The notes under the pieces: generated by a model | The model's database searches: none | The model's input: the letters and a program-made list of their open reading frames with translations, nothing else | What the model was told of the DNA's origin: nothing | Position numbers and translations under genes: made by a program | Part shown: one piece after another, positions 25,475-33,475 of the stretch | How positions within the stretch are numbered: position 1 is the stretch's first letter | Layout: every line of letters begins with the position of its first letter | Source: Pseudoroseicyclus_A sp041714655 | Lineage (GTDB): Bacteria; Pseudomonadota; Alphaproteobacteria; Rhodobacterales; Rhodobacteraceae | Direction of reading: 5' to 3' | Length of the DNA: 64,000 bases | NCBI RefSeq assembly: GCF_041714655.1 | Contig: NZ_CP168219.1 | Coordinates: 1-64,000, forward strand

Positions 25475-26395
25475 ATGGACATTCGCGCAATCGGCATGGG
25501 GCTGGCCTTCGCCTTCTTCTGGTCCTCGGCCTTCACCTCGGCCCGCATCATCGTCACCGCCGCGCCGCCGCTCACCGCGCTGACGGCGCGCTACCTGCTC
25601 GCCGGGATCATCGCCATCGCGCTGGCGCGGGCGCTCGGCCAGCACCTGCCCCGCGACCGGCGGACGTGGACGGCCATCGTGATCTTCGGCATCTGCCAGA
25701 ACGCGCTTTATCTCGGGCTCAACTTCGTCGCCATGCAGTGGGTGGAGGCCTCGGTCGCCGCCATCATCGCCTCCGCCATGCCGCTGATCGTGGCCTTCCT
25801 CGGCTGGGTGGTGCTGGGCGACCGGCCGGGGCCGCTGGCGCTGGCCGGCCTCGTTGCCGGCATGGCGGGCGTGGCCCTGATCATGGCGACCCGCATCGAG
25901 GGCGGCGCCGTCGGGCTCGGGCTCGCGCTCTGCGTCATCGGCGCGCTGGCGCTGGCGGTAGCGACGCTGGCGGTGAAGGGCGCCTCGGGCTCCGGCAACC
26001 TTGTGATGGTCATCGGCCTGCAGATGCTCGTCGGCGCCGTCTCCGTCGGGCTACCGGCCCTGGCGCTGGAGCGGGGGGCAGAGATCGCCTGGAGCTCCAC
26101 GCTGGTGCTCTCCTTCGCCTATACGACCATCTTCCCGGGGCTGGTGGCGACCTGGATCTGGTTCCTGCTGGTGCGGCGCATCGGCACGGTGAAGGCCTCG
26201 GCCTTCCACTTCCTCAACCCGTTCATCGGCGTGGCGGTCGCGGCCGTGCTTCTGGGCGAGCGGCTGACGCTGCTCGACGGGATCGGCGTTGCCATCATCG
26301 CCGCCGGCATCCTCGCCGTGCAGCTCTCGAAGGCCCCGCCCCGCGTGGCGGAGGCGGAGGCGGCCACCGCCGCCCCCGCGATGCCGCGCCGCTAG
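25475..26395 (+). CDS. EamA/DMT-family transporter
   Basis: A 306-residue membrane protein with two EamA repeats, ten predicted membrane helices. The first repeat opens GLAFAFFWSSAFTSARI and the second covers about residues 145-280, ending LLGERLTLLDGIGVAIIAAGIL. Members export amino acids, nucleosides or other metabolites; the substrate is not inferable. The ATG at 25475 has GGAAGGAGA in front; the frame extends further upstream only through repeat DNA. Its TAG shares CTAG with the stop of the convergent glutathione transferase gene. Confidence 0.9.
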   Translation: MDIRAIGMGLAFAFFWSSAFTSARIIVTAAPPLTALTARYLLAGIIAIALARALGQHLPRDRRTWTAIVIFGICQNALYLGLNFVAMQWVEASVAAIIASAMPLIVAFLGWVVLGDRPGPLALAGLVAGMAGVALIMATRIEGGAVGLGLALCVIGALALAVATLAVKGASGSGNLVMVIGLQMLVGAVSVGLPALALERGAEIAWSSTLVLSFAYTTIFPGLVATWIWFLLVRRIGTVKASAFHFLNPFIGVAVAAVLLGERLTLLDGIGVAIIAAGILAVQLSKAPPRVAEAEAATAAPAMPRR

Positions 26396-26997
26396 GCGGC
26401 GGCCATCAGCTCTTCGTCATGGGCCACGGCCCATTGAAAGGCCGGTAGCGCCGCAACCCGGGCGACCCATTCCTTCGCCACGTCCGGCGTCGCCTCGGGG
26501 AACCACAGATAGGTGGAGGCGACGATGAAATCCGCCGCGGTCAGCTGCTCGCCCATCAGCCAGGGCCCCTCGGCGAGCGCGGCCTGCAGCCGCGCCACCG
26601 CCTCCGGCACGCCGCGGATGGCGGCATGGATGGCGCCGCGATCGGTGACCCCGTCGACCTGCGCCAGATAGACCGGCTCGAAGACCGAGCCGTACCAATG
26701 CATCCACGACAGGAAGCGCCCGCGCTCCGGCCCCTCGCCGACGCCGAGCCCGGCCTCGGGGAAGAGCTCCGTCAGGCGGAGCATGATGGCGCCCGATTCC
26801 CAGGTGGCGATGCCGTCTTCGACGAGAAGCGGCACCTTGCCGTCGGGATGCGGATTCGCCGGATCGGCGCCGCCGGTGCCATCCTGCCGGCGGATGGCGA
26901 CGATCTTCAGATCGATGCGGTCCAGCGCGCCGAGCGCATGGGCAAGGGCGACGACCCGCGTCGAGCGCGAGCGGGGGGAGTGGTAGAGGGTGATCAA
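26392..26997 (-). CDS. Glutathione S-transferase family protein
   Basis: A 201-residue protein with an N-terminal thioredoxin-like domain (MITLYHSPRSRSTRV; serine/arginine near the usual catalytic site; DGKVPLLVEDG with the cis-proline; ESGAIMLRL for the glutathione glutamate carboxylate) and an all-helical C-terminal domain. The start is TTG at 26995-26997, supported by AGGAGA 6 nt upstream. It diverges from the WYL regulator gene, and a perfect 7-bp dyad lies in the shared spacer, so it is a likely target of that regulator. A role in electrophile or antibiotic detoxification is inference. Confidence 0.88.
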   Translation of the reverse strand: MITLYHSPRSRSTRVVALAHALGALDRIDLKIVAIRRQDGTGGADPANPHPDGKVPLLVEDGIATWESGAIMLRLTELFPEAGLGVGEGPERGRFLSWMHWYGSVFEPVYLAQVDGVTDRGAIHAAIRGVPEAVARLQAALAEGPWLMGEQLTAADFIVASTYLWFPEATPDVAKEWVARVAALPAFQWAVAHDEELMAAA

Positions 26998-27077
26998 CGT
27001 GGGTCTCCTGATCGAGGGCCCGTGGACGGGCGCCGGTGAAAGCCTTGTGAAGCTGGCGCCACCATGCTCCTTGGCCC

Positions 27078-27094
27078 CTGTCAGAACCTGACAG
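27078..27094. promoter_or_regulatory. Operator-like dyad between GST and WYL regulator genes
   Basis: CTGTCAG-AAC-CTGACAG is a perfect 7+7 inverted repeat, 9 bp before the regulator ATG and overlapping its ribosome site (CAGGAG). It lies 80 bp from the GST start. The position suits autorepression and control of the divergent gene. Confidence 0.7.
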
Positions 27095-27102
27095 GAGCAC
27101 CC

Positions 27103-27783
27103 ATGGCCCGCGCAGATCGCCTTCTCCGCCTCCTCGACCTGATGCGCCGGCTTCGCCCGCCGGTGACAGCCGCGCGTCTGGCGGAGGAGCTGGGGCTTTC
27201 GGAGCGGACGCTCTACCGCGACATCGCCGCCCTCCGCGCCGCCGGGGCGCGGATCGAGGGCGAGGCGGGCTATGGCTACACGCTGACCGAGGATCCGGCC
27301 CTGCCGCCGCAGATGTTCGACCGGCTGGAGGTCGAGGCCTTGGCGCTCGGCCTCGCCGAGATCCGCTCCTGGGGCGACGCGGCGCTGGCGGAGGCGGCGG
27401 AGCGCGCCCTCGCCAAGATCGTCGCCACCCTGCCCGAGCGGGTGCAGCGCCAGGCCATGCACAACGTGCTCCACGCCTACCGCTATTTCGAGCGCCCCGC
27501 GGCACCGCCCTGGATGGCGCTCCTCCGCGAAGCGGCCTGGGACGAGGAGGCGGTGCACATGCGCTATACCGACCGGGCCGGGGCGGAGACGGAGCGGGTC
27601 GTCTACCCGCTCGGGCTCGTCTTCACCGAGGATCGCCACCAGCTCCTCGCCTGGTGCTGCCTGAGGGAGGGGTTCCGCCGCTTCAACCTGCACCAGGTGG
27701 CGGCGGCCGAGCGGACGGGCGAGAGCTTCCGGCCCCGGCGGGTGGGGCTGTTGAACGATTATCTGAAGCAGATGGGGGGATGA
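27103..27783 (+). CDS. YafY-type HTH/WYL-domain transcriptional regulator
   Basis: A 226-residue regulator. The N-terminal winged helix-turn-helix (ADRLLRLLDLMRRLRPPVTAARLAEELGLSERTLYRDIAALRAAG) is of the DeoR-like kind. A WYL domain follows from about residue 135, with the variant core VVYPLGLVFTEDRHQLLAWC and R-rich strand. WYL proteins sense ligands or nucleic-acid fragments and often control the gene beside them. The ATG at 27103 is chosen over one 13 codons upstream because CAGGAG lies just before it and the dyad would otherwise be coding. The divergent GST is the probable target. Confidence 0.88.
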   Translation: MARADRLLRLLDLMRRLRPPVTAARLAEELGLSERTLYRDIAALRAAGARIEGEAGYGYTLTEDPALPPQMFDRLEVEALALGLAEIRSWGDAALAEAAERALAKIVATLPERVQRQAMHNVLHAYRYFERPAAPPWMALLREAAWDEEAVHMRYTDRAGAETERVVYPLGLVFTEDRHQLLAWCCLREGFRRFNLHQVAAAERTGESFRPRRVGLLNDYLKQMGG

Positions 27784-27787
27784 ATAC

Positions 27788-27810
27788 GGTGGGTTTAAAA
27801 CCCACCCTAC
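27788..27810 (-). repeat. REP-like palindrome, family 1, copy 4
   Basis: On the minus strand GTAG then GGTGGGTTT-TA-AAACCCACC, a perfect 9-bp stem, starting 5 bp after the regulator stop codon. Confidence 0.75.
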
Positions 27811-27838
27811 GCCTGGTGCGACGGTTGGAGCTGTGCCC

Positions 27839-27899
27839 CGCCCGGTACGCGCCGGAACGGCGCAGGGCGAGCGCCGGCCCGTCCCGCGGGCTGGCGCTC
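27839..27899 (-). repeat. 61-bp GC-rich repeat, copy 2 (inverted)
   Basis: Reverse complement of 15203-15263 with one visible difference near 27857, despite lying 12.6 kb away between unrelated genes. Confidence 0.85.
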
Positions 27900-28020
27900 C
27901 CGAGGGGCAGCGCATCGCTGTGGGCGAGGAGGTAGCTGCACCATAAAGTGCCCTGCGGAACAGTCAGGAGCGCCACCCCCCGGGCCGGCGCTCGCCCTGC
28001 GCGGCACCGTGGCCGCTGCT

Positions 28021-28075
28021 CCGGGCGCCGATTTCCCTATGGAGACCGGAGGCGGAAACCATGAGGTTTCCGCTC
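28021..28075 (-). repeat. Hairpin repeat module, copy 2 (inverted)
   Basis: Matches the reverse complement of 15076-15130 at most positions; the hairpin GGAGGCGGAAACC..GGTTTCCGCTCC is kept by paired changes. It abuts the aroC stop as copy 1 lies between pnp and ahcY. Confidence 0.6.
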
Positions 28076-28081
28076 CCCGCC

Positions 28082-29188
28082 TCAGCCGATCCGCCCCCGG
28101 ACCCCGCCGGTCTGCCCCCGGTCGAGCAGCAGGTGATCGAGGAGCACGGCCGCCATCATCGCCTCGCCGACCGGCACGGCGCGGATGCCGACGCAGGGGT
28201 CGTGGCGGCCCTTGGTGATGAGCTCCACCGGGTTGCCCTCCACGTCGATCGAGCGGCGGGGCGAGAGGATCGAGGAGGTCGGCTTCACCGCGAAGCGCAC
28301 CACCACCGGCTGGCCGGAGGAGATGCCGCCGAGAATCCCGCCCGCATGATTGGAGCTAAACGAAAGCCCCTCGTTCTCGCCCCAGAAGAGCTCGTCGGCA
28401 TTCTCGCGCCCGGTGAGCGCCGCCGCGCCCATGCCGGCGCCGATCTCGACGCCCTTCACGGCGTTGATGCTCATCATCGCTGCCGCCAGCTCGGTGTCGA
28501 GCTTGCCGTAGACCGGCGCGCCGAGGCCGGGGGGCACGCCCTCCGCCACGACCTCGATCACGGCGCCGACGGAATTGTGGTCGTCCTTGCGGAGGTGGTC
28601 GAGATAGGCGGCCCACTCCTCCACCACGCCGGGGTCAGGGCACCAGAAGTCGTTGCGGCCGATCTCCGCCGCGTCGAAGCGCGCCCGGTCGATGTGCTTC
28701 TCGCCCATCTGCACCATGTAGCCGGTGATCTTCAGCTCCGGCGCCAGCATGCCCAGCGCGGCGCGCGCCACGCCGCCGGCGGCGACCCGGGCGGCCGTCT
28801 CGCGGGCCGACGAGCGCCCGCCGCCGCGCGGATCGCGAACGCCGTATTTCAGATGATAGGTCAGGTCGGCATGGCCGGGGCGGAACTGGCGGGAGATCTC
28901 GGAATAATCCTTCGACCGCTGGTCGGTGTTGCGGATCATGAGGGAGATCGGCGTCCCCGTCGTCACCCCCTCATAGGTGCCGGAGAGGATCTCGACCGCG
29001 TCGGGCTCCTTCCGCTGCGTGGTGTGCTTCGACTGGCCGGGGCGGCGGGCGTCCAGCCAGGGCTGGATGTCGGCCTCCGTCAGCGGCACGCCGGGGGGGC
29101 AGCCGTCGACCACGGCGCCGAGCGCCGGCCCGTGGCTCTCGCCCCAGGTCGTGACGCGGAAGAGATGGCCGTAGCTGTTGAGGCTCAT
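28082..29188 (-). CDS. aroC: Chorismate synthase
   Basis: A 368-residue FMN-dependent enzyme that makes chorismate from 5-enolpyruvylshikimate 3-phosphate, the last common step of aromatic amino-acid synthesis. The N-terminal signature YGHLFRVTTWGESHGPALG, the RPGHADLTYHLKYG segment and the GGGRSSARETAARVA motif are intact. The ATG at 29186-29188 is followed at once by the family start MSLNSYGHLF; the longer open frame is not conserved. It diverges from the thiamine operon. Confidence 0.97.
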   Translation of the reverse strand: MSLNSYGHLFRVTTWGESHGPALGAVVDGCPPGVPLTEADIQPWLDARRPGQSKHTTQRKEPDAVEILSGTYEGVTTGTPISLMIRNTDQRSKDYSEISRQFRPGHADLTYHLKYGVRDPRGGGRSSARETAARVAAGGVARAALGMLAPELKITGYMVQMGEKHIDRARFDAAEIGRNDFWCPDPGVVEEWAAYLDHLRKDDHNSVGAVIEVVAEGVPPGLGAPVYGKLDTELAAAMMSINAVKGVEIGAGMGAAALTGRENADELFWGENEGLSFSSNHAGGILGGISSGQPVVVRFAVKPTSSILSPRRSIDVEGNPVELITKGRHDPCVGIRAVPVGEAMMAAVLLDHLLLDRGQTGGVRGRIG

Positions 29189-29290
29189 GACAGGGCTCCC
29201 GGAAAACCGCGCCATCTCTAGGCCAGCCCTGCGCCCGGCGCAAAGGGGAATCCCCTTGCGCCCGCCGGGCTCTTCCCTATCTTCCGCCGC

Positions 29291-29384
29291 ACCTCGGGGT
29301 TCCAGGCTGCGATGCCTGGCTGAGATGCGGTGACCCGCGAACCCGTTGAACCTGAACCGGTTAGACCCGGCGGAGGGAAGGTTG
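29291..29384 (+). ncRNA. TPP riboswitch (THI element)
   Basis: The conserved elements appear in order: the CGGGGT opening of P1, CTGAGAT (29320-29326), ACCCGC...AACCCG, TTGAACCTGA (29346-29355), GGTTAGA (29359-29365) and the closing GGAGGGAAG (29372-29380). It precedes thiBPQ, a classic TPP-controlled operon. Downstream TCTCATGC (29396-29403) can pair with GCATGAGA (29418-29425), which partly covers the thiB ribosome site, so the switch may act on translation start. Confidence 0.96.
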
Positions 29385-29435
29385 GAGCGCAATGCTCTCA
29401 TGCCGTCTTTCCGCCCCGCATGAGAGGAGAACGCC

Positions 29436-30413
29436 ATGCGCGTCGCACTCGCATCGGGGCTGAGCCTGGCTGCTTCGGCGGCCCTGGCCCAGACGCCCGA
29501 ACTGACGATCTACACCTATGACAGCTTTGTCACCGATTACGGCCCCGGCCCGGTCATCGCCGCCGCCTTCGAGGAGAAGTGCGGCTGCACCGTCTCCTTC
29601 GAGGCGTTCGGCGAGGGCGCCGCGCTTCTCAGCCGCATCCGGCTGGAAGGCGCGCGTTCGGAGGCCGACATCGTGCTCGGGCTCGACACGAACCTCATCG
29701 CCGCCGCGGCGGAGACGGGGCTCTTCGCGCCGCACGGGGTCACGCCCGAGCTCGACATGCCGGTCGCCTGGGACGACCCCTTGTTCCTGCCCTATGACTG
29801 GGGCTGGTTCGCCTTTGTCGGCAATGTGGGCGACGACTTCCCGACCAGCTTCCGCGAGCTGGCCGAGAGCGACCTGCAGGTGGTCATCGAGGACCCCCGC
29901 TCCTCCACCCCCGGGCTCGGGCTCGTCTACTGGGTCGAGGCCGCCTATGGCGACGAGGCGCCGGAGATCTGGGCGGCGCTGGCCGACAACATCCTGACCG
30001 TCACGCCCGGCTGGTCGGAGGCCTATGGCCTTTTCACCGAGGGCGAGGCGGATGCCGCGCTCTCCTACACGACCTCGCCGGCCTATCACATCGTGGCCGA
30101 GGGCGACGAGACCAAGGCGGCGATGGCGTTCGAGGAAGGCCACTACATGCAGGTCGAAGTGGCCGGCAAGCTCGCGGCGACCGACGTGCCGGAGCTGGCC
30201 GACGCCTTCCTGGCCTTCATGCTGACCGAGGGCTTCCAGTCTGTGATCCCCGAGACCAACTGGATGTATCCGGTCACGATGCCCGAAGGCGGGCTCGGCG
30301 CGGGGTGGGACGGGCTGGTGACGCCCGAGACCTCGCTGCTCTACTCCCCCGAAGAGGCGGCGGCGCGGCGTGACGCGGCCATCGAGGCATGGCGCACCGC
30401 TCTCGCGCGCTAG
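29436..30413 (+). CDS. thiB: Thiamine ABC transporter, substrate-binding protein
   Basis: A 325-residue periplasmic protein binding thiamine, TMP and TPP. The signal peptide covers about residues 1-19 (MRVALASGLSLAASAALAQ). The mature part opens ELTIYTYDSFVTDYGPG, as in ThiB, and includes FEAFGEGAALLSRIRLEG and PYDWGWFAFV. GAGGAGA precedes the ATG. It is first in the operon and overlaps thiP by 25 bp. Control by the TPP riboswitch means transport is shut down when TPP is plentiful. Confidence 0.95.
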   Translation: MRVALASGLSLAASAALAQTPELTIYTYDSFVTDYGPGPVIAAAFEEKCGCTVSFEAFGEGAALLSRIRLEGARSEADIVLGLDTNLIAAAAETGLFAPHGVTPELDMPVAWDDPLFLPYDWGWFAFVGNVGDDFPTSFRELAESDLQVVIEDPRSSTPGLGLVYWVEAAYGDEAPEIWAALADNILTVTPGWSEAYGLFTEGEADAALSYTTSPAYHIVAEGDETKAAMAFEEGHYMQVEVAGKLAATDVPELADAFLAFMLTEGFQSVIPETNWMYPVTMPEGGLGAGWDGLVTPETSLLYSPEEAAARRDAAIEAWRTALAR

Positions 30414-31897
30414 GCGCGGCGATGGCGCTTGCGGCCCTGGCACTCGTGCTGGGGCCGCTTGCCGCCGTCGGCCTGTGGGCCGGCCGGGCCGGGATGCCGA
30501 CGCCCGGCGACTGGGCGGCCTTCCGCTTCACGCTTTGGCAGGCGGCGGCCTCGGCCGCCCTGTCCTGCGCGCTGGCCGTGCCGCTGGCGCGGGCGCTGAT
30601 GCGCCGGCGCTTTCCGGGGCGAAAGGCGTTCCTCTCGCTCATCGGGGCACCGTTCATCCTGCCGGTGATCGTCGCGATCTTCGGGCTGGTGGCCATCTTC
30701 GGGCGGAACGGCTGGATCAACGCGGCGCTGGCGCCGCTCGGCCTGCCGCCGCTCTCGATCTACGGGCCGCAGGGGGTGATCCTCGCCCATGTGTTCTTCA
30801 ACCTGCCGCTGGCCTGCCGGATGCTGCTCTCCGGCTATGCCGCCATCCCCGGCGAGCACTGGCGGCTGGCGGAGGCGCTGAGCCTGCCGCGCTTCCGCTT
30901 TCTGGAATGGCCGATGCTGCGGCAGCGGCTGCCGGGGGCGGCACTGCTGATCTTCCTCATCTGCCTCACCTCCTTCGCGGTGGCGCTGACCCTCGGCGGG
31001 GGGCCGCGCGCGACGACGATGGAACTCGCCATCTACCAGGCGCTGCGCTTCGAGTTCGACCTCGGCAAGGCGGCGCTGATGGCGGTAGCGCAATGCGCCG
31101 TCTGCCTCGCGGCGCTCGGGCTCGCCGGGCGCGCGGCGCTGGCGCCGGTGGCGGCGCCGGGGCTCGGCCTGCAGGCGCGGCTGCCGCCGGGCCCGCTCTG
31201 GCTGGATGCCGGGGTGATCGGCCTCGCCGGGCTCTTCTTGGCGCTACCGCTCGCGGCGGTTGTCGCCTCTGGCGCGACATGGATATTTGATCTACCGCCG
31301 ACAATCTGGTGGGCTGCGCTCCGCTCGATTGTCGTGGCGCTCGCGGCGACGGCGCTGGCGATGGCCATGGCGCTGGTGATGGCAAGGGCCGGCGGCCGCC
31401 TGGCGGAGGTCGCGGCGGCGCTGCCGCTCTCCGCCTCCTCGCTGGTGACGGGGACGGGGATCTTCATCATCCTCTTCCGCGTGATCCGGCCCGAGGCGCT
31501 GGCGCTGCCGGCCACGGTGCTCGTCAACGCGCTCGTCGCCCTGCCCTTCGCCTACCGCATCCTCCGCCCCGCGCTGGCGCAGGTGGAGGCGGATTACGGC
31601 AGGCTGGCCGACCAGCTCGGCCTCGGCGGCCTCCGTCGCTGGCGGCTGATGCTGGTGCCGCTCGCGCGCGGCCCCATCGGCTTCGCCGCCGGGCTGATCG
31701 CCGCCATGGCGATGGGCGACCTCGGCGTCATCGCGCTTTTCGCCAGCCAGGAGCAGCAGACCCTGCCGCTCGCCATGTCGCGCGCGATGGGCGCCTACCG
31801 GATGGGGGAGGCGGCGGGGGCGGGGCTGCTTCTCGTGCTCCTCGCCTTCGGCATGTTCTGGATCTTCGACAGGGGAGGCCGCGATGTCCGGGCCTGA
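30389..31897 (+). CDS. thiP: Thiamine ABC transporter, permease
   Basis: A 502-residue membrane protein with two fused binding-protein-dependent transport domains, about twelve helices in all. Each half has an EAA-type loop: EHWRLAEALSLPRFRFLEWP in the first and the Y-G-x-L-ADQLGLGG segment in the second. The start ATG lies inside the last codons of thiB, so it is translationally coupled. With thiQ it forms the ThiBPQ importer. Confidence 0.94.
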   Translation: MAHRSRALGAAMALAALALVLGPLAAVGLWAGRAGMPTPGDWAAFRFTLWQAAASAALSCALAVPLARALMRRRFPGRKAFLSLIGAPFILPVIVAIFGLVAIFGRNGWINAALAPLGLPPLSIYGPQGVILAHVFFNLPLACRMLLSGYAAIPGEHWRLAEALSLPRFRFLEWPMLRQRLPGAALLIFLICLTSFAVALTLGGGPRATTMELAIYQALRFEFDLGKAALMAVAQCAVCLAALGLAGRAALAPVAAPGLGLQARLPPGPLWLDAGVIGLAGLFLALPLAAVVASGATWIFDLPPTIWWAALRSIVVALAATALAMAMALVMARAGGRLAEVAAALPLSASSLVTGTGIFIILFRVIRPEALALPATVLVNALVALPFAYRILRPALAQVEADYGRLADQLGLGGLRRWRLMLVPLARGPIGFAAGLIAAMAMGDLGVIALFASQEQQTLPLAMSRAMGAYRMGEAAGAGLLLVLLAFGMFWIFDRGGRDVRA

Positions 31898-32588
31898 CGG
31901 GCTGACACTGGAGGGCGTGACCCTCGTGCAGGGGAGCTTCCGCCTCGGCGCCGATCTCGCCGTCCCGGCGGGACAGACCCATGCGGTCATGGGCGCCTCC
32001 GGCGGCGGCAAGTCGACGCTCCTCGGCGGCATCGCCGGCTTCCTGGCGCCGGCCGCCGGGCGAATCCTCTGGCAGGGGCGGGACATCACCGCCCTGCCCC
32101 CGACGGAGCGGCCGGTCTCCATGCTCTTTCAAGAGCATAACCTCTTCCCGCATCTGACCCTCGCCGAGAATGTCGGGCTGGCCCTCGGCCCCTCGCTGAA
32201 ACACGCGGGCTCCGCCGAGGTCGCGGATGCCCTCGCCCGCACCGGCCTTGCCGATCTCGGCAAGCGCCGGCCCGCCGAGGTTTCCGGCGGGCAGCGGAGC
32301 CGCGCGGCGCTGGCCCGCGTGCTTCTGTCCGACAAGCCGCTGATCCTGATGGACGAGCCCTTCGCCGCCCTCGGGCCCGGGCTGAAGCAGGAGATGCTGG
32401 CCCTGGTGGACGAGACGCTCCACGCCGCAGGGCGGACGCTGCTGATGGTCACCCACGACCCGGCGGATGCCCGCGCCATCGCCGCGCAGATCATCGTGGT
32501 GGAAGACGGCCGCGCCCTGCCGCCCGCCGCGACCGGCCTGCTGCTGGACAACCCGCCGCCCGGCCTCGCCGGCTACCTCGGCAGCTGA
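31884..32588 (+). CDS. thiQ: Thiamine ABC transporter, ATP-binding protein
   Basis: A 234-residue ABC ATPase: Walker A GASGGGKST (37-45), Q-loop MLFQEHNLFPH, signature VSGGQRSR, Walker B LILMDEP and the switch histidine in MVTHD. Its start overlaps thiP by 14 bp. The gene end overlaps the convergent DUF3137 gene by 16 bp, so no terminator can lie between them. Confidence 0.94.
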   Translation: MSGPDGLTLEGVTLVQGSFRLGADLAVPAGQTHAVMGASGGGKSTLLGGIAGFLAPAAGRILWQGRDITALPPTERPVSMLFQEHNLFPHLTLAENVGLALGPSLKHAGSAEVADALARTGLADLGKRRPAEVSGGQRSRAALARVLLSDKPLILMDEPFAALGPGLKQEMLALVDETLHAAGRTLLMVTHDPADARAIAAQIIVVEDGRALPPAATGLLLDNPPPGLAGYLGS

Positions 32589-33475
32589 GCCGAGGTCCAG
32601 GCGCCGGCGATCTTGGCCGGCAGCCCCATGCGGACAAGGGCGGAATCCATCCGCCGGGCGAGCGCCGCCTCGCTGGCGAGAATGCCGCCGAGGTCGATGA
32701 GCCCGCCGTGAAGCACGATGGCGATCGTCGCCTCCCCCTCGGCCTGATGGGCGCGGAAGAACGCCGCCTCCTCGGGTAGTTCGGCCGCGACGGCGCGCAC
32801 CGCCGCCGCGACATCGAAGCCGGGCTCGGCGCCGCCCGGCGTCAGGATCGGCAGCGGGCGACCGTCCAGCTCCATCTCGCCGGCCTCCTCCATGCCCTCG
32901 GGGCGAGAGCTCATCCGGGCCATGAGGCTGCCGATCAGTCCCGGCGGCAGGGCGCTGGCCGGGCCTTCGGCGACGAAGGCCGCGCCCGGCCCCACCGGCG
33001 AGAGCGTGACGATGATGCCGTGGAACAGCGTCGACTTGTTCTCGCCGCCGGATTTCAGATGCAAGTCATACCCGGCATAGCTGACGCCGCCGAGCTCGCC
33101 CGAGATGCAATCGTCGAGCGGCACCGTGGCGGCGTTCTTCGGCACGAGCCCGCGCGACTGAAAGAGCGGCACGTCCGCCCGCGTCTGGCTGTGGCGAAGC
33201 CCCAGCGCCGCCGCGAGCCGGGGCGCAAGCCGGTGCGTGCGCGCATAGCGGAGCCGCGAATCGCTGAGCGCCACATAGATGCCGAACGCGATGAGGAGGA
33301 CCGCCACGATCGGCGTCGCTTCCGTCCCCATCAGAACGAAGAGCGCGACCGAAACGAGCGCCGTGCCCGCCGCGGCCAGGCCCAGCCACCGCAGGAGCTT
33401 GCGCCGTTCGGCACGCAGCCCCTCCAGAAGCTCGGGGACCGCCGAGAGCGGATCTGCCGCCTCGCCCCCGCTCAT
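32573..33475 (-). CDS. DUF3137-type membrane protein B
   Basis: A 300-residue protein with an N-terminal helix, two adjacent membrane spans near residues 30-70 (WLGLAAAGTALVSVALFVL and ATPIVAVLLIAFGIYVAL) and a large soluble domain that includes GELGGVSYAGYDLHLK and STLFHGIIVTLS. The layout matches DUF3137. It is about 30% alike by eye to the gene just upstream (both end with an L-DLGGxxxSE...RxMDxAL..M.LPAKxADAWT-like tail), so the two arose by tandem duplication. Start and upstream stop overlap as ATGA. Function unknown. Confidence 0.75.
   Translation of the reverse strand: MSGGEAADPLSAVPELLEGLRAERRKLLRWLGLAAAGTALVSVALFVLMGTEATPIVAVLLIAFGIYVALSDSRLRYARTHRLAPRLAAALGLRHSQTRADVPLFQSRGLVPKNAATVPLDDCISGELGGVSYAGYDLHLKSGGENKSTLFHGIIVTLSPVGPGAAFVAEGPASALPPGLIGSLMARMSSRPEGMEEAGEMELDGRPLPILTPGGAEPGFDVAAAVRAVAAELPEEAAFFRAHQAEGEATIAIVLHGGLIDLGGILASEAALARRMDSALVRMGLPAKIAGAWTSAQLPR

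Larger units (their letters stand above)
27784..28081. repeat. Repeat mosaic between WYL regulator and aroC
   Basis: A 298-bp spacer, almost entirely repeat modules shared with the spacers at 14994-15273 and 21085-21422: REP-like palindrome (27788), the inverted 61-bp unit (27839), the GCACCATAAAGTGC piece (about 27938), the CCACCCCCCGGGCCGGCGCT piece (27972-27991) and the inverted hairpin module (28021). No gene is seen. Confidence 0.75.
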
